Shown: positions 1 to 8,652 of the stretch, piece after piece | Layout: each line of letters opens with the position of its first letter | Numbering within the stretch: the first letter of the stretch is position 1 | Assembly (NCBI GenBank): GCA_948330435.1 | Contig: CAOJBY010000026.1 | Location: forward strand, 1-47,817 | Source of the DNA: an uncultured Lachnoclostridium sp. | Lineage (GTDB): Bacteria; Bacillota; Clostridia; Lachnospirales; Lachnospiraceae | Direction: 5' to 3' | DNA length: 47,817 bases | Made by a program: the position numbers and the translations under genes | Notes under the pieces: generated by a model | What the model saw: the letters and a program-made list of their open reading frames with translations, nothing else | What the model was told of the DNA's origin: nothing | The model's database searches: none

Positions 1-48
1 CCTGCTTGTATGCCCGTAAATCAAGGCTTTTTTGAGATAATCAACCAT
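1..48 (-). CDS. 5' start of an unidentified gene, cut by window edge
   Basis: Sixteen open codons start at the ATG at 46-48 and read MVDYLKKALIYGHTSR to the edge. The start lies one base past the TAA (50-52) of the preceding minus-strand gene, which would fit a translationally coupled third cistron after the nuclease and its partner. No clear Shine-Dalgarno sequence is visible, and the piece is too short to assign a family. Confidence 0.35.
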   Translation of the reverse strand, partial: MVDYLKKALIYGHTSR

Positions 49-49
49 T

Positions 50-625
50 TTAAATAAAAATTTTAAATGTTCCAAAAATTATATCATATGCATTTTCATA
101 ATTTACATCAACTAATAATGAATCCTTGCTGACCACTCGTTTCACACCCCGGTATTTCCGTGTCATCTCCTCCGGCATTTCTGCCACCAATATCCCATCT
201 TCTAGTTCTTCATAATCCGCATCATACAATGGATCTGCAAAATAATAATAACTTGCCGGAGATATTCCCGGCGAAAAGTTCTTGATATCTTCATATTCAA
301 ACTTTGCCATTTCCAGTCTCGGTTCATTGGTTTCAAAATACCCATCCGGATCATACAGCATAATTTCAAGGACGTAAATCGGTCCGTCCCTCCATTCATT
401 TTCAAGCAGTTCGTCCTGGGTGTCCTGGAAAAGAAGATACATCTGCCTTATATTCCAGCCCCAATAATCAGAATCCGATTTATATCGCAAAAATTTAGGC
501 GACATCAAATCAAACTCTTTCTTTTCCGTTGCCATTATTCTGCAAAATTCAATCAGTTTTTCAACATTTTCGTGTGTCTTATTAACGACATCAAAAGCAT
601 TAAATATGTTTTCACCCAAATTCAT
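50..625 (-). CDS. Hypothetical acidic protein coupled to the PD-(D/E)XK gene
   Basis: About 191 residues starting MNLGENIFNAF. I prefer this ATG (623-625) to the one at 658 because it overlaps the end of the upstream nuclease frame (stop at 612-614) by only 14 bases, a typical coupled arrangement. The protein is soluble and acidic, rich in Tyr, Asp and Glu in its C-terminal half, with no signal peptide or membrane segment. I do not recognise a family. Its position directly behind a PD-(D/E)XK protein suggests a functional partner, perhaps an immunity or accessory protein; that is inference from neighbourhood only. Confidence 0.6.
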   Translation of the reverse strand: MNLGENIFNAFDVVNKTHENVEKLIEFCRIMATEKKEFDLMSPKFLRYKSDSDYWGWNIRQMYLLFQDTQDELLENEWRDGPIYVLEIMLYDPDGYFETNEPRLEMAKFEYEDIKNFSPGISPASYYYFADPLYDADYEELEDGILVAEMPEEMTRKYRGVKRVVSKDSLLVDVNYENAYDIIFGTFKIFI

Positions 626-1369
626 AATAGGTATCCTCCACGATTTGATCAATCTCAAAAGAAAACTTCTTCCTTGCCTTTGGCAGCTTGAAATCCCAAA
701 AATCGTTTATGGAAAAGGGGGATACATTCATCTCAAAACCGGAAAATCTTAAAAATCCTTTTTTCTCCAACAATTCAATAACATCGTTTACGATCAATTG
801 CTCAAAATCATTTAACTCTGTCAGATTCTTTAATTGGATCAATACTTCCTGCCACGAAAGATAGCCTAATTGAACCCCGCCAATGATCTTTACATCCTGA
901 ATTGTTTCAGCACATACCAAATCGTCAGCCAGCAGACAAAGCAGCTTTTTTTGTTCGCTCCCATTAAACGAAGAACTCTGGCTTCCCTGCTTAACTGATT
1001 GAAAGAATTTTCCGGTGATATGTTCTCGTCAGCTTCCGTATCCTCCGAGGAAAGACCGCTTCGATATTTTACCTCTATACCAATCACAATTGATGAAAAT
1101 TCCATCCGTACATCCAGTTCTGTGATGGTTCCATTCTCCCGGACCTTGTCCCAGAGAAAAAGATTATCGTTCCAATAATATGCATCTGTTTCATCTATCA
1201 AGTTTTGCAGATCTACTGGCCGGATGGCATTTTTAAAAACTTTTTTCAAACCCTTGGCAAAGGGGATATAACGCATATTTCCAAAAAAATTTCTGGTAAG
1301 TTCATCTTCCCTCAACTCTGTAAGAGTTGTATTCTGACTGTTTATTTTTCCTTTTATTTCAGCAATCAT
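612..1369 (-). pseudogene. PD-(D/E)XK nuclease-superfamily protein, frameshifted
   Basis: Two overlapping reading frames make one protein of about 250 residues. The N-terminal frame (from the ATG at 1369) carries a PD-(D/E)XK-like core: an Asp-Val-Arg-Met-Glu strand followed by IGIEVKY, giving the usual D...ExK pattern. It runs into a seven-base run (T7 on the plus strand, 946-952) and then loses sense. The downstream frame continues as LLCLLADDLVCAETIQD and ends at 612. One extra base in the run would restore GANKKKLLCLLADDL. The break may be real decay, a sequencing error in the homopolymer, or slippage. The substrate is unknown; the family includes restriction, repair and defence nucleases. 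It overlaps the next minus-strand gene. Confidence 0.65.
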
Positions 1370-1385
1370 ATAAGCACTCTTTCAT

Positions 1386-1652
1386 TTGGAAAATCAAGGT
1401 AATAGGATCATAGCATTTTACTGTTGGTTTTGCAGTGGCGATGTGCAGCTTACACCTGAAAATGCGATGGACGCTGATGTTGAGATGGCGAAACAATTTC
1501 CTTATAGTGAAATGGCAAAATTCGGATGGGTTCCGGAGACTAGGGGTGCTAAGGAAAAGGTTATTTATCTGAGGAAATACTTTGAGGTGGTTGAACTTTC
1601 GCTTCTGGGAAATGAGCAGATTACAAGGATTGCCTGCAGGAGATTGGTACTT
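1386..1652 (+). pseudogene. Fragment of an ImmA/IrrE-type (HigA-like) regulator
   Basis: The segment around 1468-1652 reads DVEMAKQFPYSEMAKFGWV ... KVIYLRKYFEVVELSLLGN ... ITRIACRRL, the style of the linker/N-terminal region of XRE-ImmA/IrrE antidote-like regulators that carry a metallopeptidase domain. Neither the HTH before it nor the HExxH peptidase after it is present, and the frame then runs into unrelated sequence. I read it as a remnant. The match is from memory of family sequences, so the assignment is moderate. Confidence 0.4.
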
Positions 1653-1774
1653 ATACGTTTGCTTTTCACACCCACGCCAATCACTCCACTGATTGGCGTG
1701 GAGCCAATGACGTTATGGGGTCAAAGGGACCGCCACTCACTGCAGGCGACTTTATTAGCACCCTTAACAAATAA
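1616..1774 (+). other. Open remnant containing a perfect 10-bp inverted repeat
   Basis: In another frame from the preceding fragment, 52 codons are open from just after a TGA (1613-1615) to a TAA (1772-1774), with a protein-like reading (ADYKDCLQEIG ... DWRGANDVMGSKGPPLTA ...) but no start codon. Inside it CACGCCAATC (1673-1682) and GATTGGCGTG (1691-1700) form a perfect hairpin with an 8-base loop. It may be the tail of another decayed gene. No function is assigned. Confidence 0.25.
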
Positions 1775-1806
1775 AAACTTTGCAAAAACTGGTGCAAATT
1801 GTAACC

Positions 1807-2316
1807 CTATACGTTCTTCCGTGTCAGGAAAAATCCGGCGGCTGCCCCCGCAAGAATAAAGGGTGCGAACCGGACAAACAGCCATTCAAATGCGTGAAAA
1901 ACTGTTCCGGCGACGGCGGTTTCGGGGTCGTTGAAATCCCAGCCCAGGTAAGGACTGTTTAACACAATCAGGATCGCACAAATGGTTACGGTGAATATAC
2001 ATAGAGAGAGAAACAGCCAATGAAGCATATTTCTTCTCGCAATCTTTCTCTGTGCAAGCTGTAAGTTTATAACCTCCAGTTTTTCGGAAATCACTTTTAA
2101 ATCGTCCGCTTTTTCTTCAACAACCGTTTCCCCAAGCAAGGTGCTTACAGGTGTTTCAAGTGCTTCCGATATGGAGATTAGCATGTCGGAATCGGGAACC
2201 GACAGGCCCTGCTCCCACTTGGAGATCGTCTGCCGTACCACATTCAGCTTGACGGCAAGTTCTTCCTGGGAGAGTCCTTTTGATTTTCTGATTGCTTTTA
2301 AGTTTTCGTTTAACAT
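1807..2316 (-). CDS. XRE-family transcriptional regulator with membrane tail
   Basis: 169 residues. Residues 1-60 are a classic Cro/C1 helix-turn-helix (LSQEELAVKLNVVRQTISKWEQG). A short helical linker follows, then two hydrophobic segments (about 97-120 and 145-165), so the DNA-binding domain should be anchored at the membrane. This architecture is common in Firmicutes; targets are usually local. A 6-bp inverted repeat (CGTTGC at 2371-2376, GCAACG at 2382-2387) lies upstream near a plausible -10 box (TACAAT on the minus strand) and could be an autoregulatory site. The membrane ferredoxin gene lies upstream on the same strand. Confidence 0.85.
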   Translation of the reverse strand: MLNENLKAIRKSKGLSQEELAVKLNVVRQTISKWEQGLSVPDSDMLISISEALETPVSTLLGETVVEEKADDLKVISEKLEVINLQLAQRKIARRNMLHWLFLSLCIFTVTICAILIVLNSPYLGWDFNDPETAVAGTVFHAFEWLFVRFAPFILAGAAAGFFLTRKNV

Positions 2317-2398
2317 TTGGCATAACCTCTTTTCTTTTCGTCGTTACCGCTATTGTATGGGAAACCGGGCCGTTGCGGCAAGCAACGCAGGTTAACAT

Positions 2399-3220
2399 TC
2401 AGGAGAGTGCATCCTTTGGACAATTTTTCACACACTCATAGCAGAGAATACATTCCGTGCCGTTTTTTCGTTTTCGGGAATTATCTGTAACATCCACATT
2501 CATTGGACAGACACGCTTGCATTTGCCGCAGGATATACATTTGCTTTTATCACATTTCACCCGGAGCAGGGAGAAATAACTCATAGGCTTCAAAAATATT
2601 GTGATAGGGCATATGTATTTGCAAAATGCACGATTGTCCTGAAAGGCAAAAGCCAATAGGATCCCCACGGCATAGTAGATAACATTTCCTATAATAAACG
2701 CCCAAAACATGATTTTCTCAATATTGCCAACATGAGCAAGAAACAGTGCCGAAACAAATATCAGAGAAACTGCAAATGTAATATATCTTATCCATCCAAT
2801 CCTTTTTCTGGGTACTTTCGGAACCTTGTAGGGGAGAAAATCAAGCACCATTGCCGTCCAACAGGCATACCCGCACCAACCTCTGCCAAAAACCAATGGC
2901 CCGAAGATTTTTGCAACCGCATAATGAATGGTTGCGGCTTCAAACACGCCCGTAAAAAGATAATACCAAAATCCCTCAATCTGCATATTTTCGCCGCAAA
3001 TAAAACCCAAATAAATCAACATATAAAGTCCCACTAAAAGCTGTGCAATTCTGCGGGCGTATTTGTACTCTTTAAGGTAAAGAAATATCCCGAGAGAAAG
3101 CGATATTCCTATATAGCTAAAGTTGAATAAATAAAATAGGTTGCTCTTCGTCAGCCATAATGTGATTGCAACTGTTTCGAACAGTGTTAGCATAAAAAGT
3201 GGAAAAAAATATTTTTTCAT
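2399..3220 (-). CDS. NapH/MauN-like membrane protein with two 4Fe-4S clusters
   Basis: 273 residues. The start at 3218-3220 is set by a GGAGG Shine-Dalgarno sequence just upstream; the longer open frame to 3676 crosses the divergent promoter region and is not coding. About six membrane helices are visible. A GRGWCGYACWTAM motif matches the NapH-type membrane motif, a further Cys pair occurs in RAFCKYICP, and the C-terminus has two ferredoxin motifs (CISCGKCKRVCP and CILCYECVKNCP). Such proteins pass electrons between the membrane pool and cytoplasmic or exported redox partners. No obvious redox partner is next to it, so its acceptor is unknown. Confidence 0.85.
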   Translation of the reverse strand: MKKYFFPLFMLTLFETVAITLWLTKSNLFYLFNFSYIGISLSLGIFLYLKEYKYARRIAQLLVGLYMLIYLGFICGENMQIEGFWYYLFTGVFEAATIHYAVAKIFGPLVFGRGWCGYACWTAMVLDFLPYKVPKVPRKRIGWIRYITFAVSLIFVSALFLAHVGNIEKIMFWAFIIGNVIYYAVGILLAFAFQDNRAFCKYICPITIFLKPMSYFSLLRVKCDKSKCISCGKCKRVCPMNVDVTDNSRKRKNGTECILCYECVKNCPKDALS

Positions 3221-3339
3221 TCCGTTCCTCCAATAGCTATTTCCCGAATTATAAATAGTATTATAGTCCGTTTTTAGCGTGCGTGCAATTTCAAAAATAG
3301 TGGTTATTTTCATGCCAGCTATTTTTAAAATATTAGTAC

Positions 3340-3371
3340 TTGACAATACATAGTAGTAGGCGTAATATAAT
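3340..3371 (+). promoter_or_regulatory. Promoter of the PadR cassette
   Basis: TTGACA at 3340-3345, a 17-base spacer, then TAATAT at 3363-3368 (overlapping TATAAT at 3366-3371). It precedes the repeat element and the PadR gene. PadR regulators usually bind their own promoter, and the AGTACT/TAGTAGTA run around the -35 box is a candidate site. Confidence 0.6.
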
Positions 3372-3389
3372 AGCATAAACAAGAACAGA

Positions 3390-3538
3390 CATATCGGGTA
3401 CTGGATAAGGTATGCGGAACTGGAAAGCCTTAAACAGCATATCTTGGCCAGTGCCCAGAAGAAATTACGGACGCATGTTCTTGCGGCCGGAATTTCTTCT
3501 AAATAACCGGGTACTGGATAAGGTATGCGGAACTGGAA
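3390..3538 (+). repeat. Covarying hairpin element, copy A (one full, one collapsed unit)
   Basis: A perfect 31-base direct repeat occurs at 3395-3425 and 3508-3538; it is the 3' part of the element. The full unit folds as nested stems: GCATATC (3437) with GGTATGC (3522), CCAGT (3448) with ACTGG (3513), and a perfect 10-bp stem AGAAGAAATT (3457-3466) with AATTTCTTCT (3491-3500), capped by GGACGCA / TGCGGCC. GGAACT (3529-3534) is followed by GGAAT and the GGAG that serves the PadR start at 3549. The first unit has lost its middle. Confidence 0.75.
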
Positions 3539-3548
3539 TGGAGAACAC

Positions 3549-3872
3549 ATGAATCCACAATTTAAAAAAGGGGTATTAGAGCTGATTGTTCTGGAATCCG
3601 TACGGAAAAAGGACATGTACGGATACGAGCTGGTGGAAGAGGTGTCCCAGGTGATTGACGTAAACGAGGGAACCATCTACCCACTGCTGAAACGGCTCAC
3701 CAACGAACGTTATTTTGAAACATATCTGCGTGAATCCTCGGAGGGCCCTCCCCGGAAATATTACCATCTAACCGCAGCGGGAATTCTGTACCGGGATTCC
3801 CTGGAAGCAGAGTGGGATGAATTTCAGATGAGGGTCAGCCGGTTTTTAAAGGAGGGAAAAGGACATGAATAA
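3549..3872 (+). CDS. PadR-family transcriptional regulator
   Basis: 107 residues beginning MNPQFKKGVLELIVLE. The start has GGAG eight bases upstream; the longer frame would begin inside the repeat element. It is a winged helix of the PadR N-terminal type with the signatures MYGYEL, EGTIYPLLKRL and PPRKYYHLT. PadR proteins repress their own operon and respond to cell-envelope or phenolic stress. The last codons overlap the next gene (3865), so regulator and DUF1700 protein are coupled, the standard PadR-DUF1700 pairing. Confidence 0.9.
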   Translation: MNPQFKKGVLELIVLESVRKKDMYGYELVEEVSQVIDVNEGTIYPLLKRLTNERYFETYLRESSEGPPRKYYHLTAAGILYRDSLEAEWDEFQMRVSRFLKEGKGHE

Positions 3873-4841
3873 AGAGACATTTTTGGAAGAGCTGCGGGGA
3901 TACCTCCGGATTCTGGAGGACCAGGAGCAGGAGGATATTCTTGCGGAATATGCACAGCACATAGATATGAAGCTTCAAAAGGGATTAACCGAGGAGGAAG
4001 CCATCCGGGACTTCGGACCCATGCGTGAGCTGGCGGCGGAGATACTGGAAGCCTATCACGTAAAGCCGGAGTTTGACGAGAAGCCGTCTTCCCGCCTACC
4101 AAAGCTCAAAGAGAGCAGGGGAATAACAAATGCCGGGGAGAGCTTACATAAAACCGGAAGTTTCCTGAAAGAAAAGTGCATAGCCTGTATCCACGGAATC
4201 CGCCATGGCTTTCAGTGGTGCGGCAGAAAATGCCGTGCCCTGGCCGCCTGGATGTGGAAGCCTTTTTCAAAGCTAAGTACAAAGAAAAAGGGACTCAGGC
4301 AGAGAAAGCAGTTATCAATATGCAGGAAGTTGGCCAGCCAGAAGCAGATAATCAGGAGTTCCTTGCAAATGGTGCTTACGGCGGGCAGATTCTCCTTGGG
4401 GAGGGAGACTTGAAGATAGTGAAAACCGTGAACATAGAGCAAAGACAAAAAAGTAGTTTGGTTTCGGCGTTTATTCGGGGCCTGATAAAAATATGGAATC
4501 TGTTTGTGAGGTTCTGCATCTGGTGGGTACGCCTGTTCTGGAATCTGCTCTGGCTGTTTATGGCCCTGCTTTTTGGAGGGATGACATTGATAACACTGGC
4601 AGGTGTGGGAACCATACTGGTTCTTCTTCCCCAGGGCTACCCCCTGGCGGGAACGCTCCTTATCTGCCTGGGCGGAATGTTGTGTATGGGTGCCCTGTCC
4701 TGTGGTTCCTACAGTCTGATCCTGCATGGGAAAAAAGAGGGGCAGGATGCTTTTGAAGAGGAAACAGAGGATGCAGCCGGAAATATTACGGAACAGGAAT
4801 TGCATGATGAAACGGAGGAAGATTATGAAAAGAATGCATAA
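3865..4841 (+). pseudogene. DUF1700-type membrane protein, frameshifted
   Basis: The first frame (MNKETFLEELRGYL ... DILAEYAQHID ... GLTEEEAIRDFG) is the DUF1700 N-terminal domain, sensible up to about WMWKPFSKL (near 4275). The C-terminal half, in the -1 frame, continues to 4841 and carries membrane helices (WNLLWLFMALLFGG and the following LAGVGTILVLL / LLICLGGMLCMGAL). The switch lies around 4275-4300 near AAAGAAAAAGGG (4281-4292). One base change joins the frames into a protein of about 324 residues. It could be an error in an A run, a mutation, or less likely programmed slippage. The downstream gene starts inside its end (4825). Confidence 0.7.
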
Positions 4842-5334
4842 AATATTACTTGCCATTTTCTGCGTCGGCATTCTGCTGACGGGAATCGGTGTAGGTGTTG
4901 TGCTGACGGAATTTTCAGCCCTTGCCTATGGAGGAAAAGAGATTCTGGGAAATACCGATATGCGGACCGAGAATTTTGATGTGGAGTTCGAGCCGGGAGA
5001 GGAGAGAACTTTTATCACAGGGTGGTATCAGTGGAAACAGGATGAGGTTTTGACGGATGCAGGCATTCCGGAAAATACGGTCCGCTTCTGTGTAACCTAC
5101 AACAAAGAGAGGATAGCTCCTTGTCCTGTATGGGAGAAAGAGTATAACCAGGTCGTCCTTCTAGAACGCTGGGTTTCTGAGGAGGATGATATGGAACTGA
5201 TGATGCAAGCCAAGGATCTGTTCCTTAAGAATCTGAAAGCCGGCCGGCTTATATCTTTTGATACGCTGGGAGTTGAGGAAGTCACAGTTACAGTCAACCC
5301 TGCCAATAAGGATGACGTGCGTCTGGTATTTTGA
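4825..5334 (+). CDS. Small membrane-anchored extracytoplasmic protein of PadR cassette
   Basis: 169 residues. The ATG at 4825-4827 has GGAGGAAG just upstream and overlaps the end of the DUF1700 frame. An N-terminal hydrophobic segment (about 7-30) is followed by a hydrophilic domain likely outside the cell. In many PadR-DUF1700 cassettes the third gene encodes a DUF4097-type surface protein; this one is shorter and I cannot show that it belongs to that family. It is probably co-regulated with PadR. Confidence 0.65.
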   Translation: MKRMHKILLAIFCVGILLTGIGVGVVLTEFSALAYGGKEILGNTDMRTENFDVEFEPGEERTFITGWYQWKQDEVLTDAGIPENTVRFCVTYNKERIAPCPVWEKEYNQVVLLERWVSEEDDMELMMQAKDLFLKNLKAGRLISFDTLGVEEVTVTVNPANKDDVRLVF

Positions 5335-5372
5335 TCACTTGCACACAGGGCATTTTCATGAGAAGATGTGAT

Positions 5373-5433
5373 TGTAAGAAATCTGTAAGAAATATCACGA
5401 TCCTTTTGTAAGAAATATTTCCTACCATAAATA
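5373..5433 (+). promoter_or_regulatory. Response-regulator promoter with three phased direct repeats
   Basis: TGTAAGAAAT occurs at 5373-5382, 5384-5393 and 5407-5416: spacing 11, then 23 bases, so all three lie on about the same DNA face. OmpR/PhoB regulators bind direct repeats with an 11-base period. The third copy overlaps a -35-like TTGTAA (5406-5411), 16 bases before TAAATA (5428-5433). This fits autoactivation by the regulator encoded at 5500. A GGCTGC...GCAGCC hairpin lies between promoter and gene. Confidence 0.6.
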
Positions 5434-5499
5434 CAGGCTTGAAGAATGTGGCTGCCGCCTTATTTTGCAGCAGCCGCAGGCATAAGGAGGAGAACGACA

Positions 5500-6210
5500 A
5501 TGAACGAATGCGTGCTGGTGGTGGATGATGACCGGGAGATTGTAAAGGCCATTGGGCTTTTGCTGGAAAAGGAGGGCTATCAGGTGCTGAAAGCCTATGA
5601 CGGAATGGAAGCCCTGAAGCTGGTGGCAGAGCATCCGGTAAGGCTTATCATTATGGATGTGATGATGCCGAAGCTGGACGGCCTGTCGGCAGTCATGAAG
5701 ATTCGGGAACGGAAGAATCTGCCCATCATCGTCCTGAGTGCCAAGAGCGAGGACACCGACAAGGTTCTGGGGCTTTCCATGGGGGCGGATGACTATGTGT
5801 CCAAGCCTTTCAATCCCCAGGAGCTGGTGGCCCGGGTGAAGAGCCATCTCAGGCGTTACACCTCTCTGGGCGATATCCACACGCAGCAGCAGGCAGACGT
5901 GATTCACAACGGCCGTCTCTGCTACCGGATGGAGGAGCGTACCCTCTATGCGGACGGGGAGCCGGTGAAGCTCACCGCCACGGAGACGAAGATTGTGGAC
6001 TTGCTTATGCGGAACCGGGGCCGGATCTTTCCGGCGGAGGAAATCTACCAGAGGGTCTGGGAGGAGGATGCCTTTGCCCCGGAAAATACGGTGATGGTGC
6101 ACATCCGGCGTATTCGGGAAAAGATCGAACTCAATCCTAAGGAGCCAGAATATTTAAAGGTGGTGTGGGGAATTGGATACAAAATGGAGAAAATTGAGAA
6201 TCATTGTTAG
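5500..6210 (+). CDS. OmpR/PhoB-family response regulator
   Basis: 236 residues from the ATG at 5500, chosen for AAGGAGGA upstream. The receiver domain (1-120) shows the acidic pocket VVDDD, the phosphoacceptor Asp in IIMDVMMPKLDG, the switch Ser in LSAKSE and the Lys in SKPF. The winged helix (about 140-235) has LTATETKIVDLLMRNRG and TVMVHIRRIREKIE. It is a close relative of VanR/PhoP-type regulators. The kinase gene overlaps its 3' end, so they form one two-component operon, probably self-activated through the repeats at 5373-5416. Confidence 0.95.
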   Translation: MNECVLVVDDDREIVKAIGLLLEKEGYQVLKAYDGMEALKLVAEHPVRLIIMDVMMPKLDGLSAVMKIRERKNLPIIVLSAKSEDTDKVLGLSMGADDYVSKPFNPQELVARVKSHLRRYTSLGDIHTQQQADVIHNGRLCYRMEERTLYADGEPVKLTATETKIVDLLMRNRGRIFPAEEIYQRVWEEDAFAPENTVMVHIRRIREKIELNPKEPEYLKVVWGIGYKMEKIENHC

Positions 6211-8611
6211 TTTTACGGCATTCTTTTTGGGAATGACCCTGTTGCTTGGAAATTTTCTGGCTATGCTCAGTCTCATTGGCAGCAGCCCGGAGAGTCTCAA
6301 AAGCCGCATAGGAACCGATTACCAGGAGCAGTCGGATTTCCGCTATTATATTTCCAGTCGATTAGAAGAGCTTCTTGCGGTGGCAACCGGCGGAAAAGGC
6401 TGGAATCATTATGGGGTGGCCTACAGCGACGGCCAGACTTATTATTATCAAGATTATTATGACGGATATAACAATGGATGGATGGGCTATCCCTGGTCGG
6501 AAGCAACCGTGGTTCAGGAAGCGGAACGGGTGTATAGTGATGACTTATCGGCCGAAGCTGTAGAGGGGGAGGCTGAGATTCCAGAAGAAGCCTGGTATGA
6601 GATACAAAGAGAGTACGGCATAGCGGGTGATACGTTAGATGCCATACGCAGGGAGTACGGCGGAACGGGCGGGGGAGAACCCAAAAGTCAGGAAGAAGTT
6701 CTGGAAGACTATATGAAAGACTATGCCAGGGATAAGAACCTGCGTTATGCGGTTATTTACCAGGGAAAGCTTCTCTATACTAATATGGAGCAGTTGGAGT
6801 CCCGGATAGGCCAGGAGCTTAAGGATCCTGATTTCCAGGGGTATCTTCCCGGGGAGGAAGAGTACAACTTCTGTCTCTGGTACAATGAGAAAGGGGACGG
6901 AAAGGTACGCATCAGCAAGGACGGACAGGAATTGGATGTCTACGGGGACGGTGTGTACACGGAGGACAGTCTCTGGTATGTGCCCGGCTATACGAATTTT
7001 AATGTGGACGAATCTGCCGGGGATGCCGTGATCTTTATGGCGGCGGCAAAGCATCCGAAGCTTTACATTGCCGGCAATTATTCCGAGTACGGAGCCGTGA
7101 CGAACTGGGGAGGGCTTTATCAGATGCTAAGGCGCCAGGAGAGCCGCTATGAAAGGTATCAGGCGTTCAAATGGAAATTTGGCATTGCCCTCTTTTTGCT
7201 GATCCTGACAGTGGCATTATGGAAAGATAAGCGGCGTGCGGATAAGGCCATAGGCAGCTTTCTGGGGCATATCTGGCTGGAACCGAAAGTCCTTTTGTTT
7301 GTGGGAATTCCTCTGGTATTTTTGGCTACCTGGGGAAGAGAGACTCTTCGGGAGCTGATCTGGATCTATGAGGATGGCATTTACATGGGCACGGAGGAAT
7401 TGGGCTATTACTTTGGCAGGCTTATGAATAACGGAGCGTTTTTGACGGCGGCATTCTGGATGGTTTATCTGGGTGTCCTGGATCTTAAGGCCAATAAGGG
7501 GAACCGCAAATCTCTGTTGGGGCCGGTGATTGGGAGTCTGCGAACAAGGGAACTTAAGCTTCCCGTGCAGAAGCGGATGGTGGAGCGTTACTGCCAGGTG
7601 TTTGTGCCTGCTGTGCTGGTTATTGTATTTTCCATTACAACGGTTTTGTATTATCAGTACCATGACTTCTATTGGGATGAACCTGGCGGGATTGTTCTGT
7701 TGGTTTTGGCGGTGCTTTCAGGTGTGCAGTTCTTTGGATTTGGAATCTGGAATTTGTGCAGGAATAAGGAGCTGGCACAGGATCTTGGGGCCTTGTCGGA
7801 GCAGATTGCGGCTATTCGGGAGGGAAATTTGACCGAGCGTCTTACCCTGCCGGAGGATGCGGATCTGAAAATGGCGGCGGAGAATCTCAATGAGATTCAG
7901 CAGGGAATGGAGACGGCTCTTAAGGAGCAGACGAAGAGTGAGCGTATGAAAGTGGAACTGGTGGCCAATGTGTCCCATGATATTAAGACGCCGCTTACTT
8001 CGATTGTGAGCTATGTGGAACTTCTGGGGCGAGAAGAGAATCTGCCGGAGCATGTAAAGGAGTATGTGCAGATTCTTGGGGAAAAGTCGGAACGGCTTAG
8101 AACCATGGTGCAGGATGTGTTTGAGGTGAGCAAGGCGGCTTCCAATCAGCTGCCGGTGAATCTGGAACGGCTTGACTTGGGGAAGCTTCTGCGGCAGACG
8201 CTGGCGGATATGAATGTGCAGATTGAGGAAAGCGGGCTGGCTATGCGGATGACGATTCCGGAGACACCGGTGATGATTTTGGCGGATGGGCAGAGACTTT
8301 ACCGGGTGTTCCAGAATTTGATTCAGAATGCACTTAAGTATTCTTTAAGTGGGTCACGGATTTTCCTGACGTTGACGGATGACGGGAGTGTGGCTGTGGC
8401 GAATATTAAGAATACTTCCGGGGTGGAGCTTGACGATAGTGTGGACTTTACGGAACGGTTTGTCAGAGGTGATGAGAGCCGGACAGATGGGGGCAGTGGA
8501 CTTGGGCTGTCCATTGCAAGGAGCTTTACGGAGGCTTGCGGGGGGACTTTCAAAGTAGAGCTGAATGCGGATCTGTTTACAGTGACGGTGGAGTTTCCAA
8601 AAGTTTCTTAG
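6173..8611 (+). CDS. Multi-membrane-span sensor histidine kinase
   Basis: Up to 812 residues. The start is uncertain: TTG 6173 lies inside the regulator gene with a poor Shine-Dalgarno sequence; TTG 6194, seven codons on, has GGAG five bases before it; ATG 6233 is also possible. One N-terminal helix, a large extracellular region (about 36-330) rich in Tyr/Gly/Glu, then about five helices (334-350, 372-388, 420-440, 476-495, 505-526). A HAMP-like linker precedes the HisKA site with His602 (NVSHDIKTP), the N box (QNLIQNALKYS) and G box (GGSGLGLSIA). The long sensor half suggests an envelope signal. Paired with the response regulator at 5500. Confidence 0.9.
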   Translation: MDTKWRKLRIIVSFTAFFLGMTLLLGNFLAMLSLIGSSPESLKSRIGTDYQEQSDFRYYISSRLEELLAVATGGKGWNHYGVAYSDGQTYYYQDYYDGYNNGWMGYPWSEATVVQEAERVYSDDLSAEAVEGEAEIPEEAWYEIQREYGIAGDTLDAIRREYGGTGGGEPKSQEEVLEDYMKDYARDKNLRYAVIYQGKLLYTNMEQLESRIGQELKDPDFQGYLPGEEEYNFCLWYNEKGDGKVRISKDGQELDVYGDGVYTEDSLWYVPGYTNFNVDESAGDAVIFMAAAKHPKLYIAGNYSEYGAVTNWGGLYQMLRRQESRYERYQAFKWKFGIALFLLILTVALWKDKRRADKAIGSFLGHIWLEPKVLLFVGIPLVFLATWGRETLRELIWIYEDGIYMGTEELGYYFGRLMNNGAFLTAAFWMVYLGVLDLKANKGNRKSLLGPVIGSLRTRELKLPVQKRMVERYCQVFVPAVLVIVFSITTVLYYQYHDFYWDEPGGIVLLVLAVLSGVQFFGFGIWNLCRNKELAQDLGALSEQIAAIREGNLTERLTLPEDADLKMAAENLNEIQQGMETALKEQTKSERMKVELVANVSHDIKTPLTSIVSYVELLGREENLPEHVKEYVQILGEKSERLRTMVQDVFEVSKAASNQLPVNLERLDLGKLLRQTLADMNVQIEESGLAMRMTIPETPVMILADGQRLYRVFQNLIQNALKYSLSGSRIFLTLTDDGSVAVANIKNTSGVELDDSVDFTERFVRGDESRTDGGSGLGLSIARSFTEACGGTFKVELNADLFTVTVEFPKVS

Positions 8612-8652
8612 CGGGTTTTAAAGCTTTTGCATAAGATATAGAAAAATGAGTT

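Noticed and set aside
2399..3676. A 425-residue version of the membrane ferredoxin
   Set aside because: The extra N-terminus covers the divergent PadR promoter and repeat; GGAGG points to the start at 3220.
5449..5475. Terminator before the response regulator
   Set aside because: GGCTGC...GCAGCC can pair but no T-run follows; it precedes the ribosome binding site closely.
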